Source: a virus. Taken from it: DNA of 38,245 nt. The stretch is from positions 1 through 38,245 of IMG/VR virus record IMGVR_UViG_3300046791_000643; one strand, given 5' to 3'. The position numbers were made by a program, and so were the translations under genes. How positions within the stretch are numbered: the first letter of the stretch is position 1; every line of letters begins with the position of its first letter. The notes beneath the pieces were generated by a model. It was not told the origin of the DNA, made no database searches, and saw nothing but the letters and a program-made list of their open reading frames with translations. Below, piece by piece: positions 22,429 through 30,252 of this stretch.

Positions 22429-24546
22429 CTAGTTGGGCGCGACGACGCCACCGCCGTCGGCCGGGTTGAATTGCTCGCCAGTGAGGGGGTTGGGCGGCAT
22501 CTCCGGAAGCGGGACGTCCGCCACCGCTGGAGGCGCCACGCCCGGAGGGGGCTGTGCATCCGAAGCGGTGGGCGCGGGCGGCCCACCTGGGCCAGCGCCC
22601 GGAGGCCCACCAGGAGGCATCCCCGGCGGTGCACCCGGAGGCGCCAGCGGCTGCTCCTGGCCCGGGCCGATGGGCTGGCCCAGCATCCAGCGCTCTCGCA
22701 TGGGACGCAGGGGGTCCGCCTCGCGCGGCACTCCGAATTGCTGGAGGTAGTGCTCGGCCAGGTGCGCTTCCACTGCCTGGAGCGCGTCGGGGTTTTCCAC
22801 GGCGCTGGGGTCCAGGATGGCGGCGGAGTTTTCGCGGAAGTGGAGAGCGTGGTTCTGCGCGTAGTGGACGGGTGGCGTCTTCCCCTTCAGCAGCCGCTCG
22901 TACTCCCACTGAATGAGCGTCATCTCGTTCGTGTTGCGCCGGGAGATGGGCTCCAGGCGCCCGGTCGAGATGACTTGGCTGTATTGCTCTGGCCCCGTCG
23001 CCCAGCCGCGCTCGACGTAGAGGTCCGCGATGGCGAGGCGGCCCTGTGCCGTCTGCTCCAGCGCATTGCCCACGTCCACCTGGACGCCCTCGATGCCGGC
23101 AATCTCCCCGCCCGTGTACGTCACCGTCTCGTGGCGGGAGGAGTCGCGCGTCGCCTGCAGCGTCCGGGGCTCCTTCACCTTCTGAGCGAGGAGCCGCAGC
23201 ACGCCCTGGCCAATGGCGCCCAGCGCGGAGAGCCACTTCTTCTGGAAGGGCCCCGCCTGCTGCACGGCCATGGAGGCGAGGAGGGCCGAGGCCTGTGCAT
23301 TCATCTCCGCGCCCTTCTGCTGGCCCACGGCGGCCTCGTTGAGGCCCATCGTCTCGCGGCCGGCGGCGCGCACGTCGCGGCGGTACTCGAGGGACTCGCC
23401 TGGCACTCGGGCCGGCGCCACTTCAACGGGCGGCTTCGCGCCGCGGGGGTAGCCCCAGGCACGGCCGCCGCTCGCGAGGACTTCCGGCGCCAAGTCCGAG
23501 CCCTTCTCGTAGGCGAAAATTGGCGCGGACATCATCGTCGCCCGGGTGGCCATCGCCGTGTCGATGGCGTCGCACACCTCCTGGCCGGCCAGCGTGTCCC
23601 AGAAGACGGCGCGGCGGAACGGCGAGTCCATCACCTCGACGTCGCCCAGCGAGTGGACGGGCATCCCGTTGTAGGTGGAGTTGGGGCCCTTCAGCGGCTC
23701 GTCGTGGAGGACAACGTCCTCCGTGAGGAGTGTCACGTGCCGACCCATCGGCAGCGACACCGAGGGCAGGTGGAAGAAGTGCCACACCGGAATGAGCTCG
23801 CTGTCCGTCACCCGGTAGCGGTCGCCGTCGGCCACGCCCATGTCTGCCGGCGTGTCGCACGCGGACAGGATGGCCTCGGTGGCGTCGTCGCCCTCACGCC
23901 CGTCCGCGAGCTCGCGGAACTCCTTCGCCAGGTCGAAGCGGTTCTCCCAAATCCGCACGAAGAGCCACTGACCCGCCGCGAAGGACTTGGAGGCAGAGTC
24001 CCTCCACACATCCCAGGAGGGCACGAGGTGGTAGACGGGCGCCCCCTCTCGGTAGAGCCTGTCCTCCATCGCGGCGAAGGCCGGGCCCGCCGAGACGTCC
24101 CACTTGTGGAAGACGAAGGCCTCGCCGAAGGCCAGCGCCGCCATCGCAAACTGCGAGGAGACAATTCCCAGGCGGTTCGTCTTCCATTCGTCCTCGAGGA
24201 TGTCCGCCGCCTTGGACGTGGCCTCTGCGACGCTGCTGAGGCCATTCTTCGCCTGCGGCCTCCACATCACTTCCTGGGCGGTGACGAGGGCGTGCTTGGC
24301 GCGCAAGTCCGTGGCTGCGGCGCTGATTCGAAGCTGGGCCAGCTCCCCGCGCTCTCCACCGCGCGTCACCCCGGTGGGAGTGCCATAGCCAACGTCCACG
24401 CCGTACAGGTGACAGTAGGCGTTGCGCATCTCGTCGATGTTGGTTTGCCTCTCGTCGGACAGGAGGGGCTTCAGCCGCTCCATGAGCGCGCGTCCGATGT
24501 CCTTCCTGTCCCGGGCGGCGAAGTACTTGCGGCGCGAGTCGTCCAT
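22429..24546 (-). CDS. Portal protein
   Basis: A 705-residue protein, within the size range of podovirus portals. It follows the large terminase after 31 bases and precedes the scaffold. The N-terminal helical part (RKDIGRALMERLKPLLSDER, MRNAYCHLYGVDVGYGTPTG), the central alpha/beta wing with VYHLVPSWDVWRDS and the stem region with AAVGQQKGAEMNAQASALLA fit a portal. The last 90 residues are very Pro/Gly-rich (PPGAPPGMPPGGPPGAGPGG) and probably disordered inside the capsid. The portal forms the dodecameric channel for DNA packaging and holds the adaptor. Confidence 0.8.
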   Translation of the reverse strand: MDDSRRKYFAARDRKDIGRALMERLKPLLSDERQTNIDEMRNAYCHLYGVDVGYGTPTGVTRGGERGELAQLRISAAATDLRAKHALVTAQEVMWRPQAKNGLSSVAEATSKAADILEDEWKTNRLGIVSSQFAMAALAFGEAFVFHKWDVSAGPAFAAMEDRLYREGAPVYHLVPSWDVWRDSASKSFAAGQWLFVRIWENRFDLAKEFRELADGREGDDATEAILSACDTPADMGVADGDRYRVTDSELIPVWHFFHLPSVSLPMGRHVTLLTEDVVLHDEPLKGPNSTYNGMPVHSLGDVEVMDSPFRRAVFWDTLAGQEVCDAIDTAMATRATMMSAPIFAYEKGSDLAPEVLASGGRAWGYPRGAKPPVEVAPARVPGESLEYRRDVRAAGRETMGLNEAAVGQQKGAEMNAQASALLASMAVQQAGPFQKKWLSALGAIGQGVLRLLAQKVKEPRTLQATRDSSRHETVTYTGGEIAGIEGVQVDVGNALEQTAQGRLAIADLYVERGWATGPEQYSQVISTGRLEPISRRNTNEMTLIQWEYERLLKGKTPPVHYAQNHALHFRENSAAILDPSAVENPDALQAVEAHLAEHYLQQFGVPREADPLRPMRERWMLGQPIGPGQEQPLAPPGAPPGMPPGGPPGAGPGGPPAPTASDAQPPPGVAPPAVADVPLPEMPPNPLTGEQFNPADGGGVVAPN

Positions 24547-24577
24547 GCCAAGGCGCTACCGTGACTCGGTTGCATTC

Positions 24578-26182
24578 TCAACGCCGCGCCCGGAGGCGTC
24601 TGGCGAGCGGGCTGTTCCCGAAAATGGCGATGGCCGCCTTCTCCCGCTGCTCTGCCTGCATCCGGGCCTGGATGCCGTTGGCCACCACGGGCTGGTGCCA
24701 GTGTCTGGGGTACGGGTTGCGCTGCCTGTCCACGTTCCGCATCGAGTAGACGCCCGTGTCGAGCAAGTCCCCGTGCTCTCCGCCCTTGCGCGCGTACTCC
24801 TTGCGCCGCACGTCCTTCCACGTCGTCTGGCGGAAGTGCCTGTCGGTGTGAGCGCAGCGCGGGTGCAGGAGGTACTCCTCGCGGCGGAGGGCGACGCGGA
24901 AGTTGTTCACCGCCGCCTGCTTGTCGTCCTTCGCGGTGTTGAGGAAGGCCAGCTTGTGGAGCTGCCACAAGTCGCGGGCCATCGTGATGTTGATGTCCAT
25001 CACGCGCATGTAGGGCTGCGGCTGGGCCTCCTTGGCCAGGATGTCCTGCATCCACTCCGGCACCATCTGGGCGATGACGCCGTCCTTATCCTCGGCAGCG
25101 GCGCGCAGGGTGCCGTCGAACAACTCCGTGCCGTAGAGCTCTCGCTCCTTCCCCTTGATGCGCGCGGCCAGGTCCTCGGTGTTTTCCCCGTCGCGCAGCA
25201 GCAGCTCGTCCTCCTGGACGTACTTGGCCATCCCGAAGTGCCAGTAGCCGAAGGTGACGGCGTGCGGGTCATTCCCGCCGGGGTCCAGCACCGTCATCGC
25301 GTCGTAGAATTCCGGGCGCACCACGGGGCGGATGAGGGTGCTGCGCTTGTTCTCCCAGTCGTCGCCCAGCACGACGAGGAGTTTGTTGACGACGCGCTCT
25401 GCCAGGTACTCGCGGCGGAACGAGTCTGTGCGCTGGTACTCCTCGGGCGTCAGCCCCTCGTCCTTGGCGTCCGTCTCGATGAAGCGGCGGACCTGCGCCT
25501 CCGTGAGGAGCGGGTTGTCCCAGACGGTTCGCTTCGCGTAGTTGCCCCGCGCCTCTGCGCGCTCGGCCACCGCGGTGAAGTCGTGGTCCGGCTCCTCGGC
25601 TGGCGAGGAGGCGTAGAGGATTTTCCCGCCGCTGTGGAGCAGCTGAGGCCGAAGGACTGAACGGCGCACGTAGTCGAAAATGGGGATGAAGCCGCACTCG
25701 TCCAGGATGGCTTCCACGGCGCCAGGCCCACGGCCCCGGTTCGCCTTGCGCTTGTCGTCGCACCCGAAGAGGTGGATGTGCCCGCCATTCTCGCAGTCGA
25801 AGTGCATTCGCTGGCCGTTGAAGTGCCACCGGAGGCCGGGCGGGGCGTCGGCGGTGATGGCTTCGATGTGGGGGATGATGAATTCGGTGAGATCCTTCAG
25901 CGTGGGCGCGCCGTACACCACGCGGCCGCCCGTCTGGACCACGCGCTCAACGGCCCTGGCTCCGAGGTAGCGGGACTTCCCCCAGCGTCGGGCAATCTCC
26001 AGCACGAAGGAGTCGGCACCGGCATCGAACGCGGCCACCACCTGCGCGTGGACTCGCCTCTGGTCCTCGTGCAGCTTCCACAGCAGGTTGCCAGCGCGCC
26101 ACAGCGCATCCGTCGCGGCGCGGTAGACGGCGACGGCCTCCGGGCTAATGCCCGTTGCTGTTGGCGACTGCGGCGACTCCAT
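24578..26182 (-). CDS. terL: Large terminase subunit (packaging ATPase and nuclease)
   Basis: A 534-residue protein. The ATPase shows the terminase-type Walker A IARRWGKSRYLG (63-74; RRWGKS), Walker B EAILDECGF (157-165) with catalytic Glu, and coupling motif LYASSP (189-194). The RNase H-like nuclease begins near VLDPGGNDPHAVTFGYW (298-314), with Asp300 as a likely metal ligand. Terminases cut concatemeric DNA and pump it through the portal. The gene overlaps the preceding small protein gene by 38 bases and is followed by the portal. Length and motif order are normal. Confidence 0.92.
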   Translation of the reverse strand: MESPQSPTATGISPEAVAVYRAATDALWRAGNLLWKLHEDQRRVHAQVVAAFDAGADSFVLEIARRWGKSRYLGARAVERVVQTGGRVVYGAPTLKDLTEFIIPHIEAITADAPPGLRWHFNGQRMHFDCENGGHIHLFGCDDKRKANRGRGPGAVEAILDECGFIPIFDYVRRSVLRPQLLHSGGKILYASSPAEEPDHDFTAVAERAEARGNYAKRTVWDNPLLTEAQVRRFIETDAKDEGLTPEEYQRTDSFRREYLAERVVNKLLVVLGDDWENKRSTLIRPVVRPEFYDAMTVLDPGGNDPHAVTFGYWHFGMAKYVQEDELLLRDGENTEDLAARIKGKERELYGTELFDGTLRAAAEDKDGVIAQMVPEWMQDILAKEAQPQPYMRVMDINITMARDLWQLHKLAFLNTAKDDKQAAVNNFRVALRREEYLLHPRCAHTDRHFRQTTWKDVRRKEYARKGGEHGDLLDTGVYSMRNVDRQRNPYPRHWHQPVVANGIQARMQAEQREKAAIAIFGNSPLARRLRARR

Positions 26183-26627
26183 TGCGCTGGCCCTCGCGGA
26201 CGAGTTGGAGGAGCTGTTCTTGCGTCAGCCCTTCGAGCGGCCTCGTCTTGCGCTCCAGTTCCGACAGGCGGGAGTCGGTCTCCTTCACCCTCATCGCCGA
26301 CACCGCCACCGACAGCAGCGAGGCCACTGCGCTCCCCATCCGCACGTCCAGTTTGCCCGTGATGATGGCCTTGATGACCTTCTCGCAGACTGCAATGACG
26401 CCCTTGGGCCCGGCGTTCTCCAGCACCACCGTCAGCGCCGTGGCCTCCTCGGCCTCCATCACCCGCGTGTCCTGTGGGTACCGGCGCTGCTTCTCCTGGC
26501 CGCCCTTGCGCTTCGTCTCGCGCAGCGCCTCCTGGGCGTCTGGGTCATGGAAGTGGCAGAAGCCGTTGGGCCGTGCGTTGGCGCGGCACGGCTTGCCCGT
26601 TTCCTTGCTGGAGGCGGTGCACTTCAT
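26145..26627 (-). CDS. Probable small terminase subunit
   Basis: A 160-residue protein. ATG 26627 is set by the ATGA overlap with the preceding stop. The N-terminus MKCTASSKETGKPCRANARP followed by FCHFHDPD is a Cys/His motif (CxnCxnCxxH) common in phage proteins encoded next to terminases. The rest is helical (VIAVCEKVIKAIITGKLDVR, LSELERKTRPLEGLTQEQLL), as expected for an oligomerising DNA-recognition subunit. The 38-base overlap with terL is strong context. TerS proteins vary greatly, so the call depends on position. Confidence 0.7.
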   Translation of the reverse strand: MKCTASSKETGKPCRANARPNGFCHFHDPDAQEALRETKRKGGQEKQRRYPQDTRVMEAEEATALTVVLENAGPKGVIAVCEKVIKAIITGKLDVRMGSAVASLLSVAVSAMRVKETDSRLSELERKTRPLEGLTQEQLLQLVREGQRNGVAAVANSNGH

Positions 26628-26836
26628 GGGACCCGCTCGCAGTCCGGGCACACCATCAGCGAGCCAATCCTCTCCGGCTCGGTCGCCTTGAGCGGGAACG
26701 GAAACGTGCGGTCACACTTCGAGCAACCCCAGAGCAGGCTGTTGCGAACAAGCGCGAGCACGTCTGCCTCCGTCCTCGGCCGCGTGTCGCCTGTCGGTTG
26801 GATGCGCTTCGCCTTCTGCCGACGCGAGACACCCAT
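26624..26836 (-). CDS. Small zinc-ribbon protein
   Basis: A 70-residue protein starting MGVSRRQKAKRIQPTG. ATG 26836 is set by a TGATG overlap. Two CxxC pairs, CSKC in the middle and CPDC at the end, form a probable zinc ribbon, with a basic N-terminus suited to nucleic acid. It lies just before the small terminase gene, where many phages carry HNH-type or zinc proteins, but no HNH residues are present. The function is unknown. Confidence 0.6.
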   Translation of the reverse strand: MGVSRRQKAKRIQPTGDTRPRTEADVLALVRNSLLWGCSKCDRTFPFPLKATEPERIGSLMVCPDCERVP

Positions 26837-27090
26837 CACGGCACGTCCACCACGAGGGGCGTGCGCTCCCTCTTTGCCTTCTCCGCTTCCCGCGCGTCGA
26901 TGACGGCGCACTTGTTGAGCAGCTCGCGGAACTCTCGGGCCGTCACCTTCTCGTCGATGTCGTCACGCTTGGCCGACACGGAGAGAATGCCCACCTCAAC
27001 GCGCCAGCCCTTCCGACGCAGCGCCATGTAGCAGGCGCGCTGGGCCGTGTGGCTGATTCGGGTGTGGAAGGTGCCGGGGCGGAGGTGCAT
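26836..27090 (-). CDS. Small protein resembling endonuclease-like VRR or Holliday-type fold, uncertain
   Basis: An 84-residue protein starting MHLRPGTFHTRISHTAQRAC. ATG 27090 is two bases after the upstream stop. The sequence YMALRRKGWRVEVGILSVSA has a beta-strand pattern after a helix, reminiscent of small nuclease folds, but no catalytic motif can be confirmed. Basic N-terminus, acidic middle (KRDDIDEKVTAREFREL). It belongs to the run of small coupled genes before the terminase. Unknown function. Confidence 0.5.
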   Translation of the reverse strand: MHLRPGTFHTRISHTAQRACYMALRRKGWRVEVGILSVSAKRDDIDEKVTAREFRELLNKCAVIDAREAEKAKRERTPLVVDVP

Positions 27091-27092
27091 GG

Positions 27093-27386
27093 CTAGTTGA
27101 CCTGGCCGTCCGTGGGGCAAGCCTCGCCAGGAGGGACGAGCCCGCCGCAGGTGGAGCACGAGTACCGAGCGAGGAACTCCTTCACGCCAGCGCGAGCCTC
27201 TGCCGGATTACACGAGATGCAGGCCAGGCCCTTTGCGAACCGGTCGCCACACGTGCACTGGACCATCTCCGGCTCGATAACTCGCCCGACGCCGACCGGC
27301 TGAGCAGCGGTCTTCTCCGCCGCAGCCAGGAGTGCGGCTTCGATGGCCGTGCGCTCCGCTTCACTCTGCTGCTTGCGCTTCGCCAT
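27093..27386 (-). CDS. Small zinc-binding protein, two cysteine clusters
   Basis: A 97-residue protein. The N-terminal half is a charged, Ala-rich helix. The C-terminal half has two cysteine clusters, VQCTCGDRFAKGLACISCNP and YSCSTCGGLVPPGEACP, each able to bind one zinc. This is a double zinc-ribbon arrangement of unknown role. The start overlaps the end of the preceding gene by 26 bases. Confidence 0.6.
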   Translation of the reverse strand: MAKRKQQSEAERTAIEAALLAAAEKTAAQPVGVGRVIEPEMVQCTCGDRFAKGLACISCNPAEARAGVKEFLARYSCSTCGGLVPPGEACPTDGQVN

Positions 27387-27606
27387 TGGAGTGCTCCATG
27401 TGCCAGGTGAAGTACTGCGCCAGCGCGTCCACCCAAGTCGGGCCCGACGCCACGAGGTACGCCACGCCGTCGCCCTGGAGCAGCACCTGGCAGCGGTGCG
27501 CCCGCGCGGCGTTGCGTGCGATGCGAACGAAGGCGGCGGCGTTGAGCTTCCGCGCCTGGGCGTTGGCTCGCATGGAGTCGTAGGGGATGGCGGGGCTCTG
27601 CTTCAC
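27361..27606 (-). CDS. Small protein of unknown function
   Basis: An 81-residue protein. Basic helical N-terminus (RANAQARKLNAAAFVRIARN), then a short beta segment RCQVLLQGDGVAYLVASGP and a helix WVDALAQYFTWHM. No motif was recognised. It overlaps its neighbours by four bases upstream and 26 bases downstream, so it is translationally coupled in the chain of small genes preceding the terminase. Confidence 0.6.
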   Translation of the reverse strand: MKQSPAIPYDSMRANAQARKLNAAAFVRIARNAARAHRCQVLLQGDGVAYLVASGPTWVDALAQYFTWHMEHSNGEAQAAE

Positions 27607-27890
27607 GGCCCACCCCGTCGCAGCCCGGCCGGAAGGCGTGCCAGGGCAGGGTCATTGCTGGTGCGCGCGTCCAGCTTCTTGGTCAGTTCCTCGAGGGCCT
27701 CGATACGTTCGCGATGCCCCAGGAGCGCGTCGCCGTCGCGCTTCAGCATGCTGCCCATCGCAGTCGCTTCGGCCTTCAGGTCCGCCTTGGTGACGTACTC
27801 GACGCCGTGCTTGCCGACGAAGCGCCACGCCACCACGAACGCCAGCACCACGGCCACGAGAGTCACGAGGGGCCAGAGGAGGGGACTCAT
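27603..27890 (-). CDS. Membrane-anchored coiled-coil protein, spanin-like
   Basis: A 95-residue protein. One N-terminal transmembrane helix (residues 3-24, LLWPLVTLVAVVLAFVVAWR) is followed by a coiled coil (about 36-75, with GHRERIEALEELTKKLDA) and a short basic Pro tail. This is the layout of an inner-membrane spanin, which in Gram-negative phages works with an outer-membrane lipoprotein to finish lysis. No partner lipoprotein gene was seen, and other roles for a one-helix coiled-coil protein are possible. Confidence 0.5.
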   Translation of the reverse strand: MSPLLWPLVTLVAVVLAFVVAWRFVGKHGVEYVTKADLKAEATAMGSMLKRDGDALLGHRERIEALEELTKKLDARTSNDPALARLPAGLRRGGP

Positions 27891-28273
27891 GGGAGCCTCA
27901 GCCCGTGGCGGGAGATTTCAGAGAGCGCGTCCGACAGCGACTGCTCGTCCTTCAGCCCCAACGCCTTGCGGATTTGCCTCAAGTCATTCAAGGCTGCACG
28001 CGTCCAAATGCATCCCCGGTTGCGCGCACGCTCGGAGGCGTTGCCGCCGTGGTGCTGTGCGTACTCGGCAGACTCCGTCTCCCACAACGTTGCGTGCCGA
28101 GCCAGGTCCAGCTCCAGCTTCGCCATCCTCGTGTTGAGTTTCGCGACGGTGGCGTGCGCTGCTGCCAGCTGTTCCAGCAGGTCTGCGCGTGCGTTGCCTT
28201 CGCTGGCGCGCTCCTCCAGCAGGTTGCCCACCCCGGGTTCCATCCAGCTTTGCTTGGCCTCGGTGGTAGTCAT
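27887..28273 (-). CDS. Coiled-coil protein of unknown function
   Basis: A 128-residue protein. The middle is a long helix (AAAHATVAKLNTRMAKLELD) that probably forms a coiled coil. The end (LNDLRQIRKALGLKDEQSLS) is a second helical unit. A Gly-rich turn GGNASERARNRGCIWTRA lies between. It overlaps the next gene by four bases (ATGA). No family was recognised. Confidence 0.6.
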   Translation of the reverse strand: MTTTEAKQSWMEPGVGNLLEERASEGNARADLLEQLAAAHATVAKLNTRMAKLELDLARHATLWETESAEYAQHHGGNASERARNRGCIWTRAALNDLRQIRKALGLKDEQSLSDALSEISRHGLRLP

Positions 28274-28551
28274 CGCTCCCTCGCAAGCTTCATGTCTCGG
28301 ATGTACAGCACCACAGTGCCGGCGCAGGGCGGGCAGAGGTCCTTCCGTTTCCCGATGGAGCGACTCACGCTTCCGTCAGGCTCGATGACGGCCCAGCGAC
28401 CCCAACCAACAAGCTCCGGCTGGACGTGGCTGCTGGGCGGCGACGACGGTGGATCCACTACGACCTTCAGGCCGCAGGAGTCGCACAGGACTCCATCCTG
28501 CTCCACCACCTGTTCCACCATCGTCACGGCCCTGTCGGTGAAGTAGCTCAT
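28270..28551 (-). CDS. Small zinc-ribbon-like protein
   Basis: A 93-residue protein. ATG 28551 overlaps the stop of the tiny ORF upstream; a GTG at 28560 is an alternative. Two cysteine pairs, LCDSCGL near residue 20 and LCPPCAG near 75, are separated by a Pro/Ser-rich loop and a strand WGRWAVIEPDGSVSRSIG. They could bind one zinc. It looks like a small nucleic-acid or protein adaptor. The function is unknown. Confidence 0.6.
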   Translation of the reverse strand: MSYFTDRAVTMVEQVVEQDGVLCDSCGLKVVVDPPSSPPSSHVQPELVGWGRWAVIEPDGSVSRSIGKRKDLCPPCAGTVVLYIRDMKLARER

Positions 28552-28564
28552 CGGAACCACCCCA
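28547..28564. repeat. Perfect 18-bp direct repeat (copy 1)
   Basis: CTCATCGGAACCACCCCA is identical at 28547-28564 and 28821-28838. Both copies encode, on the minus strand, a terminal GWFR, the stop codon and the overlapping ATG of the following gene. They mark a duplicated translational junction. Confidence 0.85.
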
Positions 28565-28589
28565 TGAGGAGCCAGAGCAGGGTGATCAT
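28548..28589 (-). CDS. Tiny hydrophobic ORF coupled on both sides
   Basis: Thirteen codons, MITLLWLLMGWFR. The ATG overlaps the stop of the upstream gene by four bases and its TGA overlaps the ATG of the downstream gene in the same way, so it fits the chain exactly. Its last codons lie in an 18-bp sequence repeated at 28821-28838, where the upstream gene ends with the same GWFR. It may be a real membrane-active peptide or a remnant of duplication. Confidence 0.35.
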   Translation of the reverse strand: MITLLWLLMGWFR

Positions 28590-28825
28590 GGCTTGGCCTC
28601 GAGCACGGCAGCCATCGACAGCAGAATCAGACCGAGCCGCTTCGTGTCCTGGGCGCTCAAGTCGAACTCGAACCGATGCTCCTGCTTCGCCGGGTCATCC
28701 ACGTAGAAGCGGCGCTGCGTGATGACGGCTTGCACGTGCATGCCACCCCCAACCTTGAAGCGGAAGCGTTGCTCCTGCTGGACGGCCTCGCTCATCACGA
28801 CGAATTCCGTGGATGCCTCCCTCAT
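28586..28825 (-). CDS. Small beta-rich protein of unknown function
   Basis: A 79-residue protein. ATG 28825 is set by the ATGA overlap; an inner ATG at 28795 is possible. Successive strands QRFRFKVGGGMHVQAVITQR and EHRFEFDLSAQDTKRLGLIL suggest a small beta-barrel or sheet with a C-terminal helix. No motif was recognised. It belongs to the coupled run of small middle genes. Confidence 0.6.
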   Translation of the reverse strand: MREASTEFVVMSEAVQQEQRFRFKVGGGMHVQAVITQRRFYVDDPAKQEHRFEFDLSAQDTKRLGLILLSMAAVLEAKP

Positions 28826-28838
28826 CGGAACCACCCCA
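28821..28838. repeat. Perfect 18-bp direct repeat (copy 2)
   Basis: The second copy of the repeat at 28547-28564, 274 bp away. It encodes the GWFR end of the 69-residue protein at 28822-29031 and the ATG of the next gene. Confidence 0.85.
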
Positions 28839-29031
28839 GCACGCGCTGCCAGAAGCTCGGCCTCGTCTCCACTCCGCCCGGCGCGTTCGCCTCGCTGACG
28901 AGGACAAGGTTCAGCACCTGAAGCTGAGGCCAGTGCCTCTCCGCCGCCGCGGCAGCGCTGGCGAAGCTGTCGGCGTTGACGAGGGTGGTGCGCTCCATGC
29001 CGCCGCCAGGGTCGGTCACGACAAACCTCAT
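28822..29031 (-). CDS. Small protein of unknown function ending in GWFR
   Basis: A 69-residue protein starting MRFVVTDPGGGMERTTLVNA. Ala-rich helix ADSFASAAAAAERHWPQLQV, then a strand VLNLVLVSEAN and a C-terminal aromatic tail SFWQRVLGWFR. It overlaps both neighbours by four bases. The tail shares its coding DNA with the tiny ORF downstream (18-bp repeat). The function is unknown. Confidence 0.6.
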   Translation of the reverse strand: MRFVVTDPGGGMERTTLVNADSFASAAAAAERHWPQLQVLNLVLVSEANAPGGVETRPSFWQRVLGWFR

Positions 29032-29294
29032 GACTCCCTCCGCCGCGCGAACTCCCCGGCCGCACCCAGCGCGCGACTCCACGCCAGCGCCTTGGACTCG
29101 CCCGTGTCCCCGCCGTGCCGCCTTGGCGTCAGCACCTCGCGCGTCAGCACCACCTCGCCCTGGGTGACGGTGCACACGGCGAGGTGCTTCCCATCTCCCA
29201 GCTTCGCGACGCCGAAGGTGACTTCCGGGACGACGCTGCCGACGGACTTCGCCACTTGCTGCTCGTCTTGCTGGGGCTTCCTCAGCTTGGCCAT
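29028..29294 (-). CDS. Small protein of unknown function
   Basis: An 88-residue protein. Polar N-terminus (LRKPQQDEQQVAKSVG), beta-rich centre (VTFGVAKLGDGKHLAVCTVT and GEVVLTREVLTP), helical end (KALAWSRALGAAGEFARRR). A 60-base gap separates it from the upstream gene, the only sizeable break for several kilobases in this part, so it may start a new transcript. Confidence 0.6.
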   Translation of the reverse strand: MAKLRKPQQDEQQVAKSVGSVVPEVTFGVAKLGDGKHLAVCTVTQGEVVLTREVLTPRRHGGDTGESKALAWSRALGAAGEFARRRES

Positions 29295-29354
29295 GCTTGT
29301 CCTTCCCCTCTGTTTGCTGGCGACGTCTTGAGCAAGAGGCAGGAGTTGGATTGC

Positions 29355-29594
29355 CTAGTCAACGGGGAGGCCGTGAGGCAGGCGGCTCGGCCGCTGGACG
29401 ACGGCGATGCCGGCCCGCTGCAGCAGCCTCGACAGCCGCGACGCGCTGACGCGAAGACGCTGGGCCACGATGACAAGCCGGAGCCCATCGGCAAGCAGCG
29501 GGATGGCCGTCGCCACCAGCTCCGTCCGGGCCCTGGCCTTGCGCGCGGCCTCCTCAGCCAGCGCACAGCGCTCTTCGCGAGTGCGGCCGCTCAT
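29355..29594 (-). CDS. Small HTH protein
   Basis: A 79-residue protein. ATG 29594 has GGAGGG upstream and overlaps the preceding stop (ATGA). An N-terminal charged helix (REERCALAEEAARKARARTE) is followed by LVIVAQRLRVSASRLSRLLQ, a helix-turn-helix pattern with the second helix rich in Ser/Arg. It may be a small DNA-binding regulator or a terminase-small-like factor. The stop codon lies within the TTGACT-containing element shared with the capsid gap. Confidence 0.55.
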   Translation of the reverse strand: MSGRTREERCALAEEAARKARARTELVATAIPLLADGLRLVIVAQRLRVSASRLSRLLQRAGIAVVQRPSRLPHGLPVD

Positions 29595-29755
29595 GTTTCC
29601 CTCCGCACGACTCGCAGACACCACCTTCGGTCCGCGCACAGCAGGACGTCGTCAACCTGGCCGTCCCACCACTTCAGCTGACAGGCCTCGAGGCCCTCGG
29701 GCCTTCGAAGACAGCCGCAGCGAGAGCAGTGCCTCCAGTTCTCGCGGGCTCTCAT
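29591..29755 (-). CDS. Small cysteine-rich protein
   Basis: A 54-residue protein starting MRARENWRHCSRCGCLRRPE. The start is set by an ATGA overlap with the RusA-like gene. Cysteines at CSRCGC, EACQL, LLCAD and WCLR could hold one zinc. The RHCSRCGxLR context resembles other tiny phage zinc proteins. Unknown role; coupled to the resolvase gene. Confidence 0.55.
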   Translation of the reverse strand: MRARENWRHCSRCGCLRRPEGLEACQLKWWDGQVDDVLLCADRRWCLRVVRRET

Positions 29756-30252
29756 GGCCGAGGCCTCTGGCTTGGCTTGGGGGCCACGCGTCGGCCCCGC
29801 CGCACCTTCGCCCCGCTTTGCGTTGGCTCGTCTTGCGGCGCCCCCGTGGAACGCGTGGAACAGGCGTCCGCAGCCAATGCCGCAATCTCGCCGGCCAGCC
29901 ATTGGGACTTCGCCAGCACAGACACCTCGACGCCATGCGCGCGCGGTGCTCCGCGTCGCTGCTCGTAGCGCCAGGTGACTCCTGCGGCCCCGTCATCCAC
30001 TCCGAGCTGGAAGGCGACTTGGTCGCGGACGCCCTTGAGCCTGCCGGCGAGGTTGTCCGAGTCCAGCGGGCGCGGAGCGATGCGAGTCAGCGTCACCACG
30101 AACGGCAGTAGCGGGACTTGCTGGGCAAAGGCCAGCTGGCGCCATGCGCTCGAAGTCGCGGTGCGCTCTCGCTTCACGCGCCTGGCCCTGGCGGTCCAGT
30201 GCTCTCGGGAGTTGAGGCTTCCCGTCAGTCTCAGGTGGAAAACGAACCTCAC
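29752..30252 (-). CDS. RusA-like Holliday junction resolvase
   Basis: A 166-residue protein. The N-terminal strand-rich part (FVFHLRLTGSLNSREHWTAR) and the catalytic region RPLDSDNLAGRLKGVRDQVA (61-80), then LGVDDGAAGVTWRYEQ (83-98), match the RusA family: conserved Asp in the DxDN motif (64-67), Lys73, and the second Asp pair 86-87. RusA enzymes cut four-way junctions symmetrically and help resolve branched DNA before packaging. The C-terminal 40 residues are basic and unstructured. It overlaps the DnaC-like gene by four bases. Confidence 0.85.
   Translation of the reverse strand: MRFVFHLRLTGSLNSREHWTARARRVKRERTATSSAWRQLAFAQQVPLLPFVVTLTRIAPRPLDSDNLAGRLKGVRDQVAFQLGVDDGAAGVTWRYEQRRGAPRAHGVEVSVLAKSQWLAGEIAALAADACSTRSTGAPQDEPTQSGAKVRRGRRVAPKPSQRPRP

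Noticed and set aside
21577-24564. 995-residue plus-strand frame opposite portal and scaffold
   Set aside because: Long antisense frames are common in such GC-rich DNA; the translation is Leu/Arg/His-rich without motifs, and the minus-strand genes have clear identity.
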